NCBI GenBank assembly: GCA_016899975.1 | Contig: JACJJN010000030.1 | Coordinates: 1 to 38,440, forward strand | Reading direction: 5' to 3' | Length of the DNA: 38,440 bases | Source: Lacrimispora saccharolytica | Lineage (GTDB): Bacteria > Bacillota > Clostridia > Lachnospirales > Lachnospiraceae | Shown: positions 15,523 through 23,234 of the stretch, in pieces | Layout: each line of letters begins with the position of its first letter | Numbering within the stretch: the first letter of the stretch is position 1 | Program-made: the position numbers and the translations under genes | The notes under the pieces: generated by a model | Databases searched by the model: none | Told to the model about the DNA's origin: nothing | Seen by the model: the letters and a program-made list of their open reading frames with translations, nothing else

Positions 15523-15588
15523 AACAGGGTGTCTGCCCGAAGAATTCGCATATGGATGCGGCGCTTCACGGGCGGACACCCTGTTTTC
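15523..15588. terminator. Bidirectional terminator between UPF0210 and tmcAL
   Basis: Bases 15523-15539 pair with 15569-15585 in a 17-bp stem with one T-G pair, extended by GAAG/CTTC inside. TTTTC follows on the + strand and a T-rich stretch (TTCTATTTTG) on the - strand. It lies between two convergent genes and serves both. Confidence 0.85.
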
Positions 15589-15610
15589 AGATCTTGTTTT
15601 GGGATATGTG

Positions 15611-16807
15611 CTAAATAATTTCCACCGGGACACTCCGTTCCTCCGGCTGCGGGACCTGTGTCCTGCAGGCGAGGGCGGAGTGGTAGAGGTTGGATGCGAA
15701 CAGATCCTCGCGGGCTGCTGATGAAGGCATTTTTTTGAGACTGGTGACCAGCGGAAGGGAGGTATGCTGTTTCAGGTGGGTGAGCAGCGGCGCGGAACTT
15801 TTTCGAAAACCGAGAATCCGAAGGTATTCTATGGAGGGCGGTGTCCTGTCCAGCTGCAGGAGGATGTGGAGCAGAGAACGGTTGATCCTGGTTCTGGTGG
15901 TCTCGCGGGTTTTCAGGAGTTCAGCGAACTGGCTGAAGCCGGTGTATTCGTTCAGGCGCCGGTGGATGCGGTTGGCGAGAGATTCCGGAACGTCCAGCCA
16001 GCCGGTCAGAGTTTCGGGAGTGCTCTGGAGGAGCTGATATTTCAAAGGCAGGGAGAAGTCGTCTTCCGTCAACAAAGAGTTGCTGCGCACCGCTTCGTCC
16101 AGGGCGGCAAAGACATTTTCCGGGACATAACCGGCAGCAGTTTGCAGGCTGTTTTCCATCATTGCCCTGCGGACGGCGGTGGCGGAAGCATAGGTGTGTT
16201 CCAGAATGCCGGAATGGTAATTGTCGCTGGTCCGGGTGACGGTGACCGGTTGGATCGGACTTTTCAGCCGGAGCAAAGCCCGCAGGTATTCGATGGCAAG
16301 GATGTTGTTCGGGGACTTCAGAAGGCCGTCCGGAAGATCGGAACGCCGGGAAGTCAGGCAGCTCTCAAAGGCTTTCTGGCGCGCGGCAGGGTAGGAGGCG
16401 CCTTGTTTCAGGAATGTCTGAAGCGTTGTACGGTACTCTTCCGGTTCCTGTTCCAGAATCTCTGCGGCGGTGGCCAGAAGATCCAGATCACCGGATTCGC
16501 TGCCGAAGCAAAGGTGGGTGACAGCGTTCAGTGCGTCCAGAATATACACGGCTCCTGAGGAAAAATCCATCGCGCTGGCTGTGGAATAACGGACCGGAAG
16601 TTCCAGGACCAGGTCCGCGCCGTTTTCCAGGGCGAGACGGGCGCGAAGGTGCTTTTCCAGAATCGCCGGCGTACCTCTCTGGACGTAATCGCCGCTCATG
16701 ACGACAATTATATAATCTGCACCGGTAAGTGCACGGGCTCTGGCAAGCTGATAGGCATGGCCGTTGTGGAAGGGATTGTATTCTGCGATGATTCCTGTGA
16801 TGTTCAT
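15611..16807 (-). CDS. tmcAL: tRNA(Met) cytidine acetate ligase (YlbM family)
   Basis: The 398-residue protein starts MNITGIIAEYNPFHNGH, carrying the nucleotidyltransferase HxGH-type motif. Also present are VVMSGDYVQRGTPAI and ADLVLELPVRYSTASA, and the C-terminal segment LRILGFRK. TmcAL activates acetate with ATP to make N4-acetylcytidine at the wobble base of elongator tRNA-Met. Start chosen at 16807: AAGGAAAG lies upstream and the family begins there; the open frame runs on upstream without domain character. It is the only gene on the - strand and is divergent from pta, which makes acetyl phosphate. It uses acetate as substrate, so the neighbourhood is thematically consistent. Confidence 0.95.
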   Translation of the reverse strand: MNITGIIAEYNPFHNGHAYQLARARALTGADYIIVVMSGDYVQRGTPAILEKHLRARLALENGADLVLELPVRYSTASAMDFSSGAVYILDALNAVTHLCFGSESGDLDLLATAAEILEQEPEEYRTTLQTFLKQGASYPAARQKAFESCLTSRRSDLPDGLLKSPNNILAIEYLRALLRLKSPIQPVTVTRTSDNYHSGILEHTYASATAVRRAMMENSLQTAAGYVPENVFAALDEAVRSNSLLTEDDFSLPLKYQLLQSTPETLTGWLDVPESLANRIHRRLNEYTGFSQFAELLKTRETTRTRINRSLLHILLQLDRTPPSIEYLRILGFRKSSAPLLTHLKQHTSLPLVTSLKKMPSSAAREDLFASNLYHSALACRTQVPQPEERSVPVEII

Positions 16808-16993
16808 AGGGGCTTTCCTTTCATTATTCCTGGTCAACGATATAGGTCCGAAGGAATTTCGCACAAACGAAAACCAATGGACTGTACGGAAATAGTGAAT
16901 CCATTTGTCTTGTATCGAAAAAAATACATCTGTGTCAGGGAAATGATACAATAAAAACCCAGTAAATACAAGGGTTTTCGGGCACAAAACACA

Positions 16994-17011
16994 TTGTTAA
17001 AATTATAACTA
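16994..17011. promoter_or_regulatory. Rex-like site just upstream of the pta promoter
   Basis: The 18 bases begin with a perfect left half TTGTTAA, then AATT, then ATAACTA. Against TTGTTAANNNNTTAACAA, 12 of 14 fixed positions agree. It ends 4 bases before the -35 box. A redox link to acetate production would be sensible, but the right half is imperfect. Confidence 0.35.
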
Positions 17012-17014
17012 AAC

Positions 17015-17043
17015 TTGCCGGTAGAGGGAGAACGTACTATAAT
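17015..17043 (+). promoter_or_regulatory. Promoter of pta-ackA
   Basis: TTGCCG at 17015-17020, 17 bases, then perfect TATAAT at 17038-17043. Transcription would start near 17050. This rules out ATG codons at 17042 or upstream as the pta start. Confidence 0.75.
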
Positions 17044-17083
17044 GAAATTAATGAGCAAATTTAGCGAAAGGAGTCAAAGAATC

Positions 17084-18079
17084 ATGGGATTTATTGACAC
17101 AATCAAAGAAAGAGCAAGAGCAGACAAAAAAACAATCGTTCTGCCGGAATCAGAAGACAGAAGAACATATGAGGCAGCAGCACAGATCCTTGCAGAGGAT
17201 CTTGCAAATCTGATTATTATCGGTTCTGAGGAAGCCGTAAAGAAAGGCAGCGAGGGTCTGGATGTATCCAAAGCAACCATCATCGATCCTGCAACTTACG
17301 AAAAAACTCAGGCATATATCGACAAGCTGGTAGAGCTTCGTGAGAAGAAGGGAATGACCCCGGAAAAAGCGAAAGAGACTCTGATGAACGATTACACCTA
17401 CTATGGCGTTATGATGGTAAAGATGGGCGATGCAGACGGTCTGGTATCCGGTGCATGCCATTCTACCGCAAATACCCTGCGTCCGTGTCTGCAGGTACTG
17501 AAGACAAAACCGGGTACAAAACTGGTATCCGCATTCTTCCTGATGGTAGTTCCGGACTGCGAGTATGGAGATGACGGTGTCTTCGTATTCGGCGACTGCG
17601 GACTGAACCAGAATCCGAATCCGGAAGAGCTGGCTGCGATCGCAGAGTCTTCCGCAGAGTCCTACAAACTGCTGACCGGCAACGAGCCGCGCGTGGCAAT
17701 GCTGTCCCATTCTTCCATGGGAAGCGCAAAACATGCAGATGTTGACAAAGTAGTGGAAGCTACCAGAATCGCAAAAGAAGCAAACCCGGATCTGGCTCTG
17801 GACGGAGAACTGCAGCTGGATGCAGCGATCGTTCCAAGCGTAGGCGCTTCCAAAGCTCCGAACAGCAAAGTGGCAGGACATGCCAACGTACTGATCTTTC
17901 CGGATCTGGATGCAGGAAATATCGGATACAAGCTGGTTCAGCGTCTGGCTAAAGCAGAAGCATACGGCCCGATGACTCAGGGAATCGCTGCTCCGGTCAA
18001 CGATCTGTCCCGCGGATGCTCCGCAGAGGATATCGTAGGCGTTGTTGCGATCACAGCGGTACAGTGCCAGAATCAGTAA
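17084..18079 (+). CDS. pta: Phosphate acetyltransferase
   Basis: Pta converts acetyl-CoA and phosphate to acetyl phosphate, the first step of acetate formation with ATP gain. The 331-residue product begins MGFIDTIKERARADKKTIVLPES, has DADGLVSGACHST, and ends with the conserved PVNDLSRGCSAEDIV region, all typical of the short clostridial-type Pta without the N-terminal DRTGG extension. The ATG at 17084 follows GGAG by 10 bases and is downstream of the predicted transcription start. ackA follows after 33 bases. Confidence 0.97.
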   Translation: MGFIDTIKERARADKKTIVLPESEDRRTYEAAAQILAEDLANLIIIGSEEAVKKGSEGLDVSKATIIDPATYEKTQAYIDKLVELREKKGMTPEKAKETLMNDYTYYGVMMVKMGDADGLVSGACHSTANTLRPCLQVLKTKPGTKLVSAFFLMVVPDCEYGDDGVFVFGDCGLNQNPNPEELAAIAESSAESYKLLTGNEPRVAMLSHSSMGSAKHADVDKVVEATRIAKEANPDLALDGELQLDAAIVPSVGASKAPNSKVAGHANVLIFPDLDAGNIGYKLVQRLAKAEAYGPMTQGIAAPVNDLSRGCSAEDIVGVVAITAVQCQNQ

Positions 18080-18112
18080 AAGGAAATGTAAATAAGTCGG
18101 AGGAAAGATAGA

Positions 18113-19303
18113 ATGAACGTATTAGTAGTAAACTGCGGAAGCTCTTCCCTGAAATTCCAGTTGATCAATTATGATAACCGTGACGTGATGGCAAAAGGCC
18201 TTTGCGAGCGTATCGGCATCGACGGACGTCTGGTTTACGAACCGAAGAACGGGGAAAAAGAAGTGACAGAGGCAGCGATGCCGAGCCACACCGAGGCGAT
18301 CCAGATGGTTCTGGATGCTCTGGTAAACGAAAAATCAGGCGTGATCAAATCTCTGGAAGAGATTGACGCGATCGGACACCGTGTTCTGCACGGCGGAATG
18401 AAGATCACACAGCCGGTTATCATTGATGAGGAAGTTATCAAAGTAATCGAAGAGTGTGCAGATCTTGGCCCGCTGCATAATCCGGCAAACCTGATGGGAA
18501 TCAATGCCTGCATGAAGCTGATGCCTGGCGTACCGAACGTAGCTGTTTTCGATACTGCATTCCATCAGACCATGCCGCCGAAGGCGTATATGTACGGCCT
18601 GCCGAAGGAATACTATGAGAAATACGCGATCCGTAAATACGGTTTCCACGGAACTTCTCACAAATATGTATCCAAGAGAACCGCAGAGTTCCTGGGCAAA
18701 GATATCAAAGACCTGAAGATCATCGTATGCCACATGGGCAACGGAGCTTCCCTGTCCGCAGTAAAGAATGGAAAATGTGTGGATACTTCCATGGGTCTTA
18801 CTCCGCTGGAAGGTGTGATCATGGGAACCCGTTCCGGAGATGTGGATCCGGCTGTTGTTGAGTATCTGTGCCATAAAGAGAATCTGGATGTTTCCGAAGT
18901 ACTGAATATCCTGAACAAGAAGTCCGGTATGCTGGGAATGACAGGTATCTCCAGCGATTACCGTGACGTATCCGCAGCAGCGGAGGCAGGAAATCAGGAC
19001 GCTATCAACTGCCTGGAAGCATATGCTTACCGCATTATCAAATACATCGGTTCCTATATCGCTGCAATGGGCGGCGTGGATGTGATCACCTTCACCGCAG
19101 GTCTTGGAGAGAATGCGATCCCGCTTCGTAAGGAGATCTGTGAGGCGTTCCAGTTTATGGGTCTGGAGTTTGACGAAGAGGCAAACAACTGCCGCGGCAA
19201 AGAAGTGATCATCACAAAACCGGAATCCAAGATCATGGCATGCGTGATCCCTACCAACGAAGAGATCGCGATCTGCGAGGAGACTGTCGAATTGGTTAAA
19301 TAA
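18113..19303 (+). CDS. ackA: Acetate kinase
   Basis: AckA transfers the phosphate of acetyl phosphate to ADP, giving acetate and ATP. The 396-residue protein starts MNVLVVNCGSSSLKF (phosphate-1 motif of the acetate and sugar kinase fold), has KYGFHGTSH, MGNGASL and DTSMGLTPLEG, and TAGLGEN near the C-terminus. Length is standard. It shares the pta promoter and has GGAGGAAAG before its ATG. Confidence 0.98.
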   Translation: MNVLVVNCGSSSLKFQLINYDNRDVMAKGLCERIGIDGRLVYEPKNGEKEVTEAAMPSHTEAIQMVLDALVNEKSGVIKSLEEIDAIGHRVLHGGMKITQPVIIDEEVIKVIEECADLGPLHNPANLMGINACMKLMPGVPNVAVFDTAFHQTMPPKAYMYGLPKEYYEKYAIRKYGFHGTSHKYVSKRTAEFLGKDIKDLKIIVCHMGNGASLSAVKNGKCVDTSMGLTPLEGVIMGTRSGDVDPAVVEYLCHKENLDVSEVLNILNKKSGMLGMTGISSDYRDVSAAAEAGNQDAINCLEAYAYRIIKYIGSYIAAMGGVDVITFTAGLGENAIPLRKEICEAFQFMGLEFDEEANNCRGKEVIITKPESKIMACVIPTNEEIAICEETVELVK

Positions 19304-19314
19304 TATGTCAACCA

Positions 19315-19339
19315 GGTCTGCGCATTTACTGCGCAGACC
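19315..19339 (+). terminator. Hairpin after ackA, no T-run
   Basis: A perfect 10-bp stem GGTCTGCGCA/TGCGCAGACC closes the 5-base loop TTTAC directly after ackA. The next bases (GTGTGAAAAAG) contain no T-run on either side, so it may protect the message end or act as a weak or factor-assisted terminator. Confidence 0.45.
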
Positions 19340-19366
19340 GTGTGAAAAAGTAGTAATAAAAAACAG

Positions 19367-19395
19367 TTGACAAATGAAACCTTCAAAGTTATAAT
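19367..19395 (+). promoter_or_regulatory. Consensus promoter of the DUF177 gene-rpmF unit
   Basis: TTGACA (19367-19372), a 17-base spacer and TATAAT (19390-19395) match the sigma-A consensus at all twelve positions. This strength fits a ribosomal protein operon. Confidence 0.92.
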
Positions 19396-19422
19396 CTATT
19401 AATGTGTGATTAGGAGATTGTT

Positions 19423-19950
19423 ATGGAAATCAGCCTTGTAAAGTTATTATCCCAGGAGGGAAAAACAGAATCTCATCATGTTCCGCTGGAAATTTCTGAA
19501 GTGGAAATTGGAGGCGAAACATATCCGATCCTTGAAAGCCTGCCTGTGGATCTTACTTTGACACATGAAGGGAACTATGTCCTGCATATCACCGGCGGTA
19601 CGAAGCTGAAGGCGGAGCTTGCCTGTGCCAGATGTCTTTGTCCGGTGGAAAAAGAGTTTCTTCTGTCTTTTGACCGGAAGATTGATTTCAATCTGAGTGA
19701 AGAAGAGAGAGAGGATCTGGAAGAAGATTCCAGTTTTGTGGACAAGGATTCTCTGAATGTGGATGCGCTGGTTCGCAACGAGCTTTTAGTCCAATGGCCG
19801 ATTCGAGTGCTGTGTAAAGATGACTGTAAAGGAATCTGCAGCCGATGTGGTGCAAATCTGAATTTTCAGACCTGTGACTGTGATACCACAGTTCCTGACC
19901 CGCGAATGGCTGCTATCCGTGATATATTCAGCAAGTTTAAGGAGGTGTAA
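19423..19950 (+). CDS. YceD/DUF177 family protein upstream of rpmF
   Basis: The 175-residue acidic protein belongs to the family that nearly always precedes rpmF. It has a CARCLCP motif in the middle and a Cys-rich C-terminal part, CKDDCKGICSRCGANLN, followed by CDCD, likely to bind zinc. Members are linked to 23S rRNA accumulation and ribosome assembly in plants and bacteria; the exact activity is unknown. It is separated from rpmF by two bases, with GGAGGTG inside its last codons acting as the rpmF ribosome binding site. Confidence 0.9.
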   Translation: MEISLVKLLSQEGKTESHHVPLEISEVEIGGETYPILESLPVDLTLTHEGNYVLHITGGTKLKAELACARCLCPVEKEFLLSFDRKIDFNLSEEEREDLEEDSSFVDKDSLNVDALVRNELLVQWPIRVLCKDDCKGICSRCGANLNFQTCDCDTTVPDPRMAAIRDIFSKFKEV

Positions 19951-19952
19951 AT

Positions 19953-20132
19953 ATGTCCATCTGTCCAAAGAATAAATCTTCCAAAGCAAGACGCGACAAG
20001 AGAAGAGCAAACTGGAAAATGTCTGCTCCGAACCTGGTAAAATGCAGCAAGTGTGGTGCTCTGATGATGCCGCACAGAGTATGCAAGGCTTGTGGTTCTT
20101 ACAACAAAAAAGAAGTCATTGCTGTGGACTAA
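19953..20132 (+). CDS. rpmF: 50S ribosomal protein L32
   Basis: The 59-residue basic protein reads MSICPKNKSSKARRDKRRAN at its start and carries a zinc ribbon CSKCG ... CKACGSYN. This is the four-cysteine form of L32. AAGGAGGTG precedes the ATG. It is short and easily missed, but length, motif and position after the DUF177 gene make it certain. A terminator follows directly. Confidence 0.98.
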   Translation: MSICPKNKSSKARRDKRRANWKMSAPNLVKCSKCGALMMPHRVCKACGSYNKKEVIAVD

Positions 20133-20144
20133 TTCTTAGAAATC

Positions 20145-20183
20145 AAACGGGGCTTTGAGAGAAATCTCAGAGCCCTGTTTTGT
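20145..20183 (+). terminator. Terminator after rpmF
   Basis: Bases 20145-20160 pair with 20165-20180 across the GAAA tetraloop, with two T-G pairs, and the right arm runs into TTTTGT. A strong intrinsic terminator. Confidence 0.9.
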
Positions 20184-20235
20184 ATATACCCGGCATTTCG
20201 CAGGATAAGATAGGAACAGTAACGGAGTGGTAAGG

Positions 20236-21489
20236 ATGAAGAGACCGCATATTTATTTTCATATTGATGTCAACAGCGCATTTCTCAGCTGGTCCAGTCT
20301 TCTGCACAGTGGCGAGGAGGGATATCCGGAGGACATTCAAAAAATTCCTGCGGCGATTGGAGGCAATGAACAGAACCGGCATGGAATCGTTCTGGCGAAG
20401 AGTGTGGAGGCGAAGCGATACGGTGTATGTACCGGGGAGCCTCTGGCAAGAGCGAGGGAAAAGTGTCCGGGACTTCTGGTATTTCCGCCGGATTACGATC
20501 AGTACGTCCGGTGCAGCCGAAAGATGATGCAGCTCCTTGCGGAGTATTCTCCCTGTGTGGAGCAGTACAGTATCGATGAAGCGTTTGTGGATATGACGGG
20601 AACGGAAAAACTGTTCGGGGAACCTTTGGAATGCGCGGAAAAGATCCGCATGCGCATCCGGGAGGAGCTTGGCTTTACGGTAAATATCGGCATTTCCACC
20701 AATCGTCTGCTGGCGAAAATGGCGTCGGATTTTGAGAAACCGGACAAAGTACATACGCTGTTTCCGGAGGAAGTGCCGGAGAAGATGTGGCCGCTTCCGG
20801 TGAGAGAACTGTTTGGAATCGGCCGTTCGACGGAGAAGAAGCTGGAAGAACTTGGCATCCATACCATCGGAGAACTGGCACAGAGCGACAGGGAAGCGTT
20901 GATCAGGAACATGAAATCCCAGGGGGCAATGATCCGGGATTATGCCAACGGCATCGAATCTGTTCCGATGGTCAGCAAGGGCGTGGAAAATAAAGGATAT
21001 GGAAACAGCGTGACGCTGCCGAGTGATCTGACGGAAATGGAAGATGTGCGTCTTGTTCTGCTCTCTCTTTGCGAGACGGTGGCAGCGCGCCTCCGGATGG
21101 ATCAGATGAAGGGTTCCGTTGTGACGGTACAGTTGGTGGACAGCAGTTTCCGGCGGTGGTCCCACCAGGAAAATCTTGGACATCTGACGGACAGTACCAA
21201 TGAAATCTATGCCTCCGCCTGCCGTCTGCTGAAAGAGATGTGGAAAAACCGGCCGGTCCGGTTGATCGGTGTCCAGGTATCCAAAGCGGCAAAGGAAGAA
21301 TACCATCAGATGACTCTTTTTGGCGAAGCGGAAACGGAGAAACAGAGAAAGCTGGACGCAGCCATCGACGCGATCAGGGGGAAATACGGAGAGGATGCGA
21401 TCAAACGGACCAGTTTTCTCAACAGCCAGTATTCCCATATGTCGAAAGGCTTGAACCAGGCGAAGCGAAAAAAGCAGGACAAGATGTAA
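20236..21489 (+). CDS. dinB: Y-family DNA polymerase (DinB/UmuC type)
   Basis: The 417-residue protein carries the translesion polymerase motifs: FHIDVNSAFLSW with metal-binding Asp11, and SIDEAFVDMT with Asp114-Glu115. The helix-hairpin-helix segment LFGIGRSTEKKLEELGIHTIGELA and the C-terminal little-finger domain follow. It copies past damaged bases with low fidelity. The first motif has NSAF rather than the DAFF of classical Pol IV, which places it nearer the Firmicutes UmuC-like branch. The ATG at 20236 is 8 bases after GGAG. No beta-clamp motif was assigned and no LexA box was found nearby. Confidence 0.9.
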   Translation: MKRPHIYFHIDVNSAFLSWSSLLHSGEEGYPEDIQKIPAAIGGNEQNRHGIVLAKSVEAKRYGVCTGEPLARAREKCPGLLVFPPDYDQYVRCSRKMMQLLAEYSPCVEQYSIDEAFVDMTGTEKLFGEPLECAEKIRMRIREELGFTVNIGISTNRLLAKMASDFEKPDKVHTLFPEEVPEKMWPLPVRELFGIGRSTEKKLEELGIHTIGELAQSDREALIRNMKSQGAMIRDYANGIESVPMVSKGVENKGYGNSVTLPSDLTEMEDVRLVLLSLCETVAARLRMDQMKGSVVTVQLVDSSFRRWSHQENLGHLTDSTNEIYASACRLLKEMWKNRPVRLIGVQVSKAAKEEYHQMTLFGEAETEKQRKLDAAIDAIRGKYGEDAIKRTSFLNSQYSHMSKGLNQAKRKKQDKM

Positions 21490-21541
21490 CCGTTCAATGG
21501 CTGGACGGCTGCCGGCAAGATGTGAAAATTAGGTGAAAGAA

Positions 21542-21571
21542 TTGACGGGTGCAAAAGCCCTATGCTATAAT
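21542..21571 (+). promoter_or_regulatory. Promoter of the lipoprotein gene
   Basis: TTGACG at 21542-21547, 18 bases, then TATAAT at 21566-21571 with an extended TGc just before. A strong promoter specific to the following gene. Confidence 0.8.
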
Positions 21572-21621
21572 GAAGCCGAATTGCAAAGAAATGACACACA
21601 GAATGAAAAGGGGTTATAAAT

Positions 21622-22335
21622 ATGAAGAAAAAAATCGTTGTATTTGCAGCAGTATGTGTACTTGGAATCACGACGCTGACCGGCTGCAACACAACTGAAG
21701 AGGCAGACGGTCAGGGAGCAACGGTTACCACAGCGTCCGAAGTGGCGCAGATGGATGATCCGGATGCGGTAAAAGCGGACGCGTCACTGGAAAAACCAAG
21801 CTTCACCGTGGATCTGTCCGGAAGTGTTTCCGCCCGTATGAATGAGGAAGCTTCCCCGCTGACCGTGGAAGCGACGGTTACCAACGGCGGAACTGTGACC
21901 TACCAGTGGTACAGAAACACAGTAAACTCCAACGGCGGCGGCACCCCGATCGAGGGAGCGACAGAGGCAACCTGCGTACCGGAACTGACGGAAGAAGGAA
22001 TTACGTACTATTATGTTGTGGCGACCAACACTCTGGACAAGTCCATGTCCAAGGCCACCAGCAGCACGATTGAGGTACAGGTTCTTCCCGCAGGCGAGTG
22101 GATCCAGAATGAAACCGGATGGTGGTACCGCTACGATGACGGCAGCTATCCAACTTCCTGCTGGAAAAAAATTAACGGCGAATGGTACTCCTTCGACGCA
22201 AACGGATATATGCGTGACGATGGCTGGTACCAGGAAGGCGATGCATGGTACTATCTGAATTCCGACGGTTCCATGGCTCACGATACTGTAGTGGACGGCT
22301 ATACCGTAGATTCCAATGGACGCTGGGTACAGTAA
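21622..22335 (+). CDS. Secreted lipoprotein with Ig-like and cell-wall-binding-type repeats
   Basis: The 237-residue product has a lipoprotein signal peptide with lipobox LTGC; Cys22 would be the lipidated residue. An acidic spacer is followed by an Ig-like domain (about 60-155), with the core VTYQWYRN and YYYVVATN. The C-terminal 80 residues form three Trp/Tyr-rich repeats (GWWYRYDDGSY, GEWYSFDANGYM, DAWYYLNSDGSM) like choline- or cell-wall-binding repeats. It should sit on the outer face of the membrane and contact wall polymers. AAGGGG precedes the ATG. No enzymatic domain is present. It has its own promoter and terminator. Confidence 0.88.
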   Translation: MKKKIVVFAAVCVLGITTLTGCNTTEEADGQGATVTTASEVAQMDDPDAVKADASLEKPSFTVDLSGSVSARMNEEASPLTVEATVTNGGTVTYQWYRNTVNSNGGGTPIEGATEATCVPELTEEGITYYYVVATNTLDKSMSKATSSTIEVQVLPAGEWIQNETGWWYRYDDGSYPTSCWKKINGEWYSFDANGYMRDDGWYQEGDAWYYLNSDGSMAHDTVVDGYTVDSNGRWVQ

Positions 22336-22373
22336 TCCATAAAACAAAAAATCAATATTGTGCAGAAAATAAA

Positions 22374-22417
22374 ATGCCGCAAATGCATGTCAAAATGTAT
22401 TTTGCGGCATGTTTGTT
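22374..22417 (+). terminator. Terminator after the lipoprotein gene
   Basis: ATGCCGCAAA (22374-22383) pairs with TTTGCGGCAT (22401-22410), followed by GTTTGTT. The 17-base loop is large but the stem is perfect. Confidence 0.75.
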
Positions 22418-22459
22418 CCTGCGGGATTTTTGGCTGTGTGAAAATGAGACTTTGAAACC

Positions 22460-22502
22460 GTAAGATTTTTGTAAGAAATCCAACGAAGCATTTGTAAGAA
22501 AT
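22460..22502 (+). promoter_or_regulatory. Direct repeats, probable response-regulator binding sites
   Basis: GTAAGA occurs at 22460, 22471 and 22494. The first two are exactly 11 bases apart and the last two 23. The longer unit TTTGTAAGAAAT is repeated exactly at 22468 and 22491. OmpR/PhoB-type regulators bind direct repeats with 11-base spacing. A TATACT -10 box lies downstream at 22542-22547 with no good -35, as expected of an activated promoter. Confidence 0.5.
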
Positions 22503-22613
22503 ATGATTTACTCTTAGACCGTACCTGAAGAGCGCGCGAAATATACTCTTGAACCGGACCGTGTTCCGGTCTGAGAAACAGGTATGAAGACAGAAAAAGG
22601 AGACGAGAACGAG

Positions 22614-23234
22614 ATGAACGAATGTGTGCTGGTGGTGGACGATGACCGTGAAATCGTAAAGGCGATAGCGCTGCTGCTGGAAAAGGAAGGCTATCAGGTG
22701 CTGAAGGCCTATGACGGCCTCTCGGCGGTCATGAAAATCAGGGAACGGAAGAATCTCCCGATTATTGTTCTGAGCGCCAAAAGTGAGGAGACAGATAAGA
22801 TCCTTGGGCTGTCCATGGGAGCGGACGACTATGTGGCAAAACCTTTTTCGCCCCAGGAACTGGTGGCAAGGGTAAAGAGTCATCTGCGGCGTTATACGAT
22901 ACTTGGAGATATTCATGCGGAATCTATGGACGACGGGATTCAAAACGGGCGCCTTTGCTACCGGATTTCCGAACGGACGCTTTATGCAGACGGGGAGCCG
23001 GTGAAGCTGACAGCCACGGAGACAAAGATCGTGGAACTTTTGATAAGAAATCCAGGCAGGATATTTCCGGCAGAGGAGATCTACAGCCGTGTCTGGGGAG
23101 AAGAAGCCTTTTCCGCAGAAAATACGGTCATGGTTCATATCCGGCGCATTCGGGAAAAGATCGAGCTCAATCCGAAGAAACCAGAATATTTGAAGGTGGT
23201 GTGGGGAATTGGGTACAAGATGGAAAAAGTTTAG
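22614..23234 (+). CDS. OmpR-family response regulator with a truncated receiver domain
   Basis: The 206-residue protein starts MNECVLVVDDDREIVKAIAL, with the acidic pocket at residues 9-11. It retains the switch Ser54 in IIVLSAK and Lys76 in YVAKPF. Between AYDG (32-35) and LSAVMKIRE about 26 residues are missing compared with normal receivers: the third beta strand with the phospho-acceptor Asp and the MMP-x-MDG loop. The reading frame is intact. The C-terminal winged helix (about 110-206) is complete, with ETKIVELLIRNPGRIF and VMVHIRRIREKIE. The ATG at 22614 fits the receiver start and follows GGAG; an in-frame ATG at 22584 is less likely. It overlaps the kinase gene by 26 bases. DNA binding may persist without phosphorylation by the normal route. 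Confidence 0.88.
   Translation: MNECVLVVDDDREIVKAIALLLEKEGYQVLKAYDGLSAVMKIRERKNLPIIVLSAKSEETDKILGLSMGADDYVAKPFSPQELVARVKSHLRRYTILGDIHAESMDDGIQNGRLCYRISERTLYADGEPVKLTATETKIVELLIRNPGRIFPAEEIYSRVWGEEAFSAENTVMVHIRRIREKIELNPKKPEYLKVVWGIGYKMEKV

Noticed and set aside
17015-17083. Upstream starts for pta (17015, 17042, 17051)
   Set aside because: The first two lie in or before the promoter -10 box, and 17051 is at the predicted transcription start with no ribosome binding site in the message; the family begins at 17084.
20184-20235. LexA operator before the Y-family polymerase
   Set aside because: No GAAC-N4-GTTC-type palindrome was present in the short upstream region.
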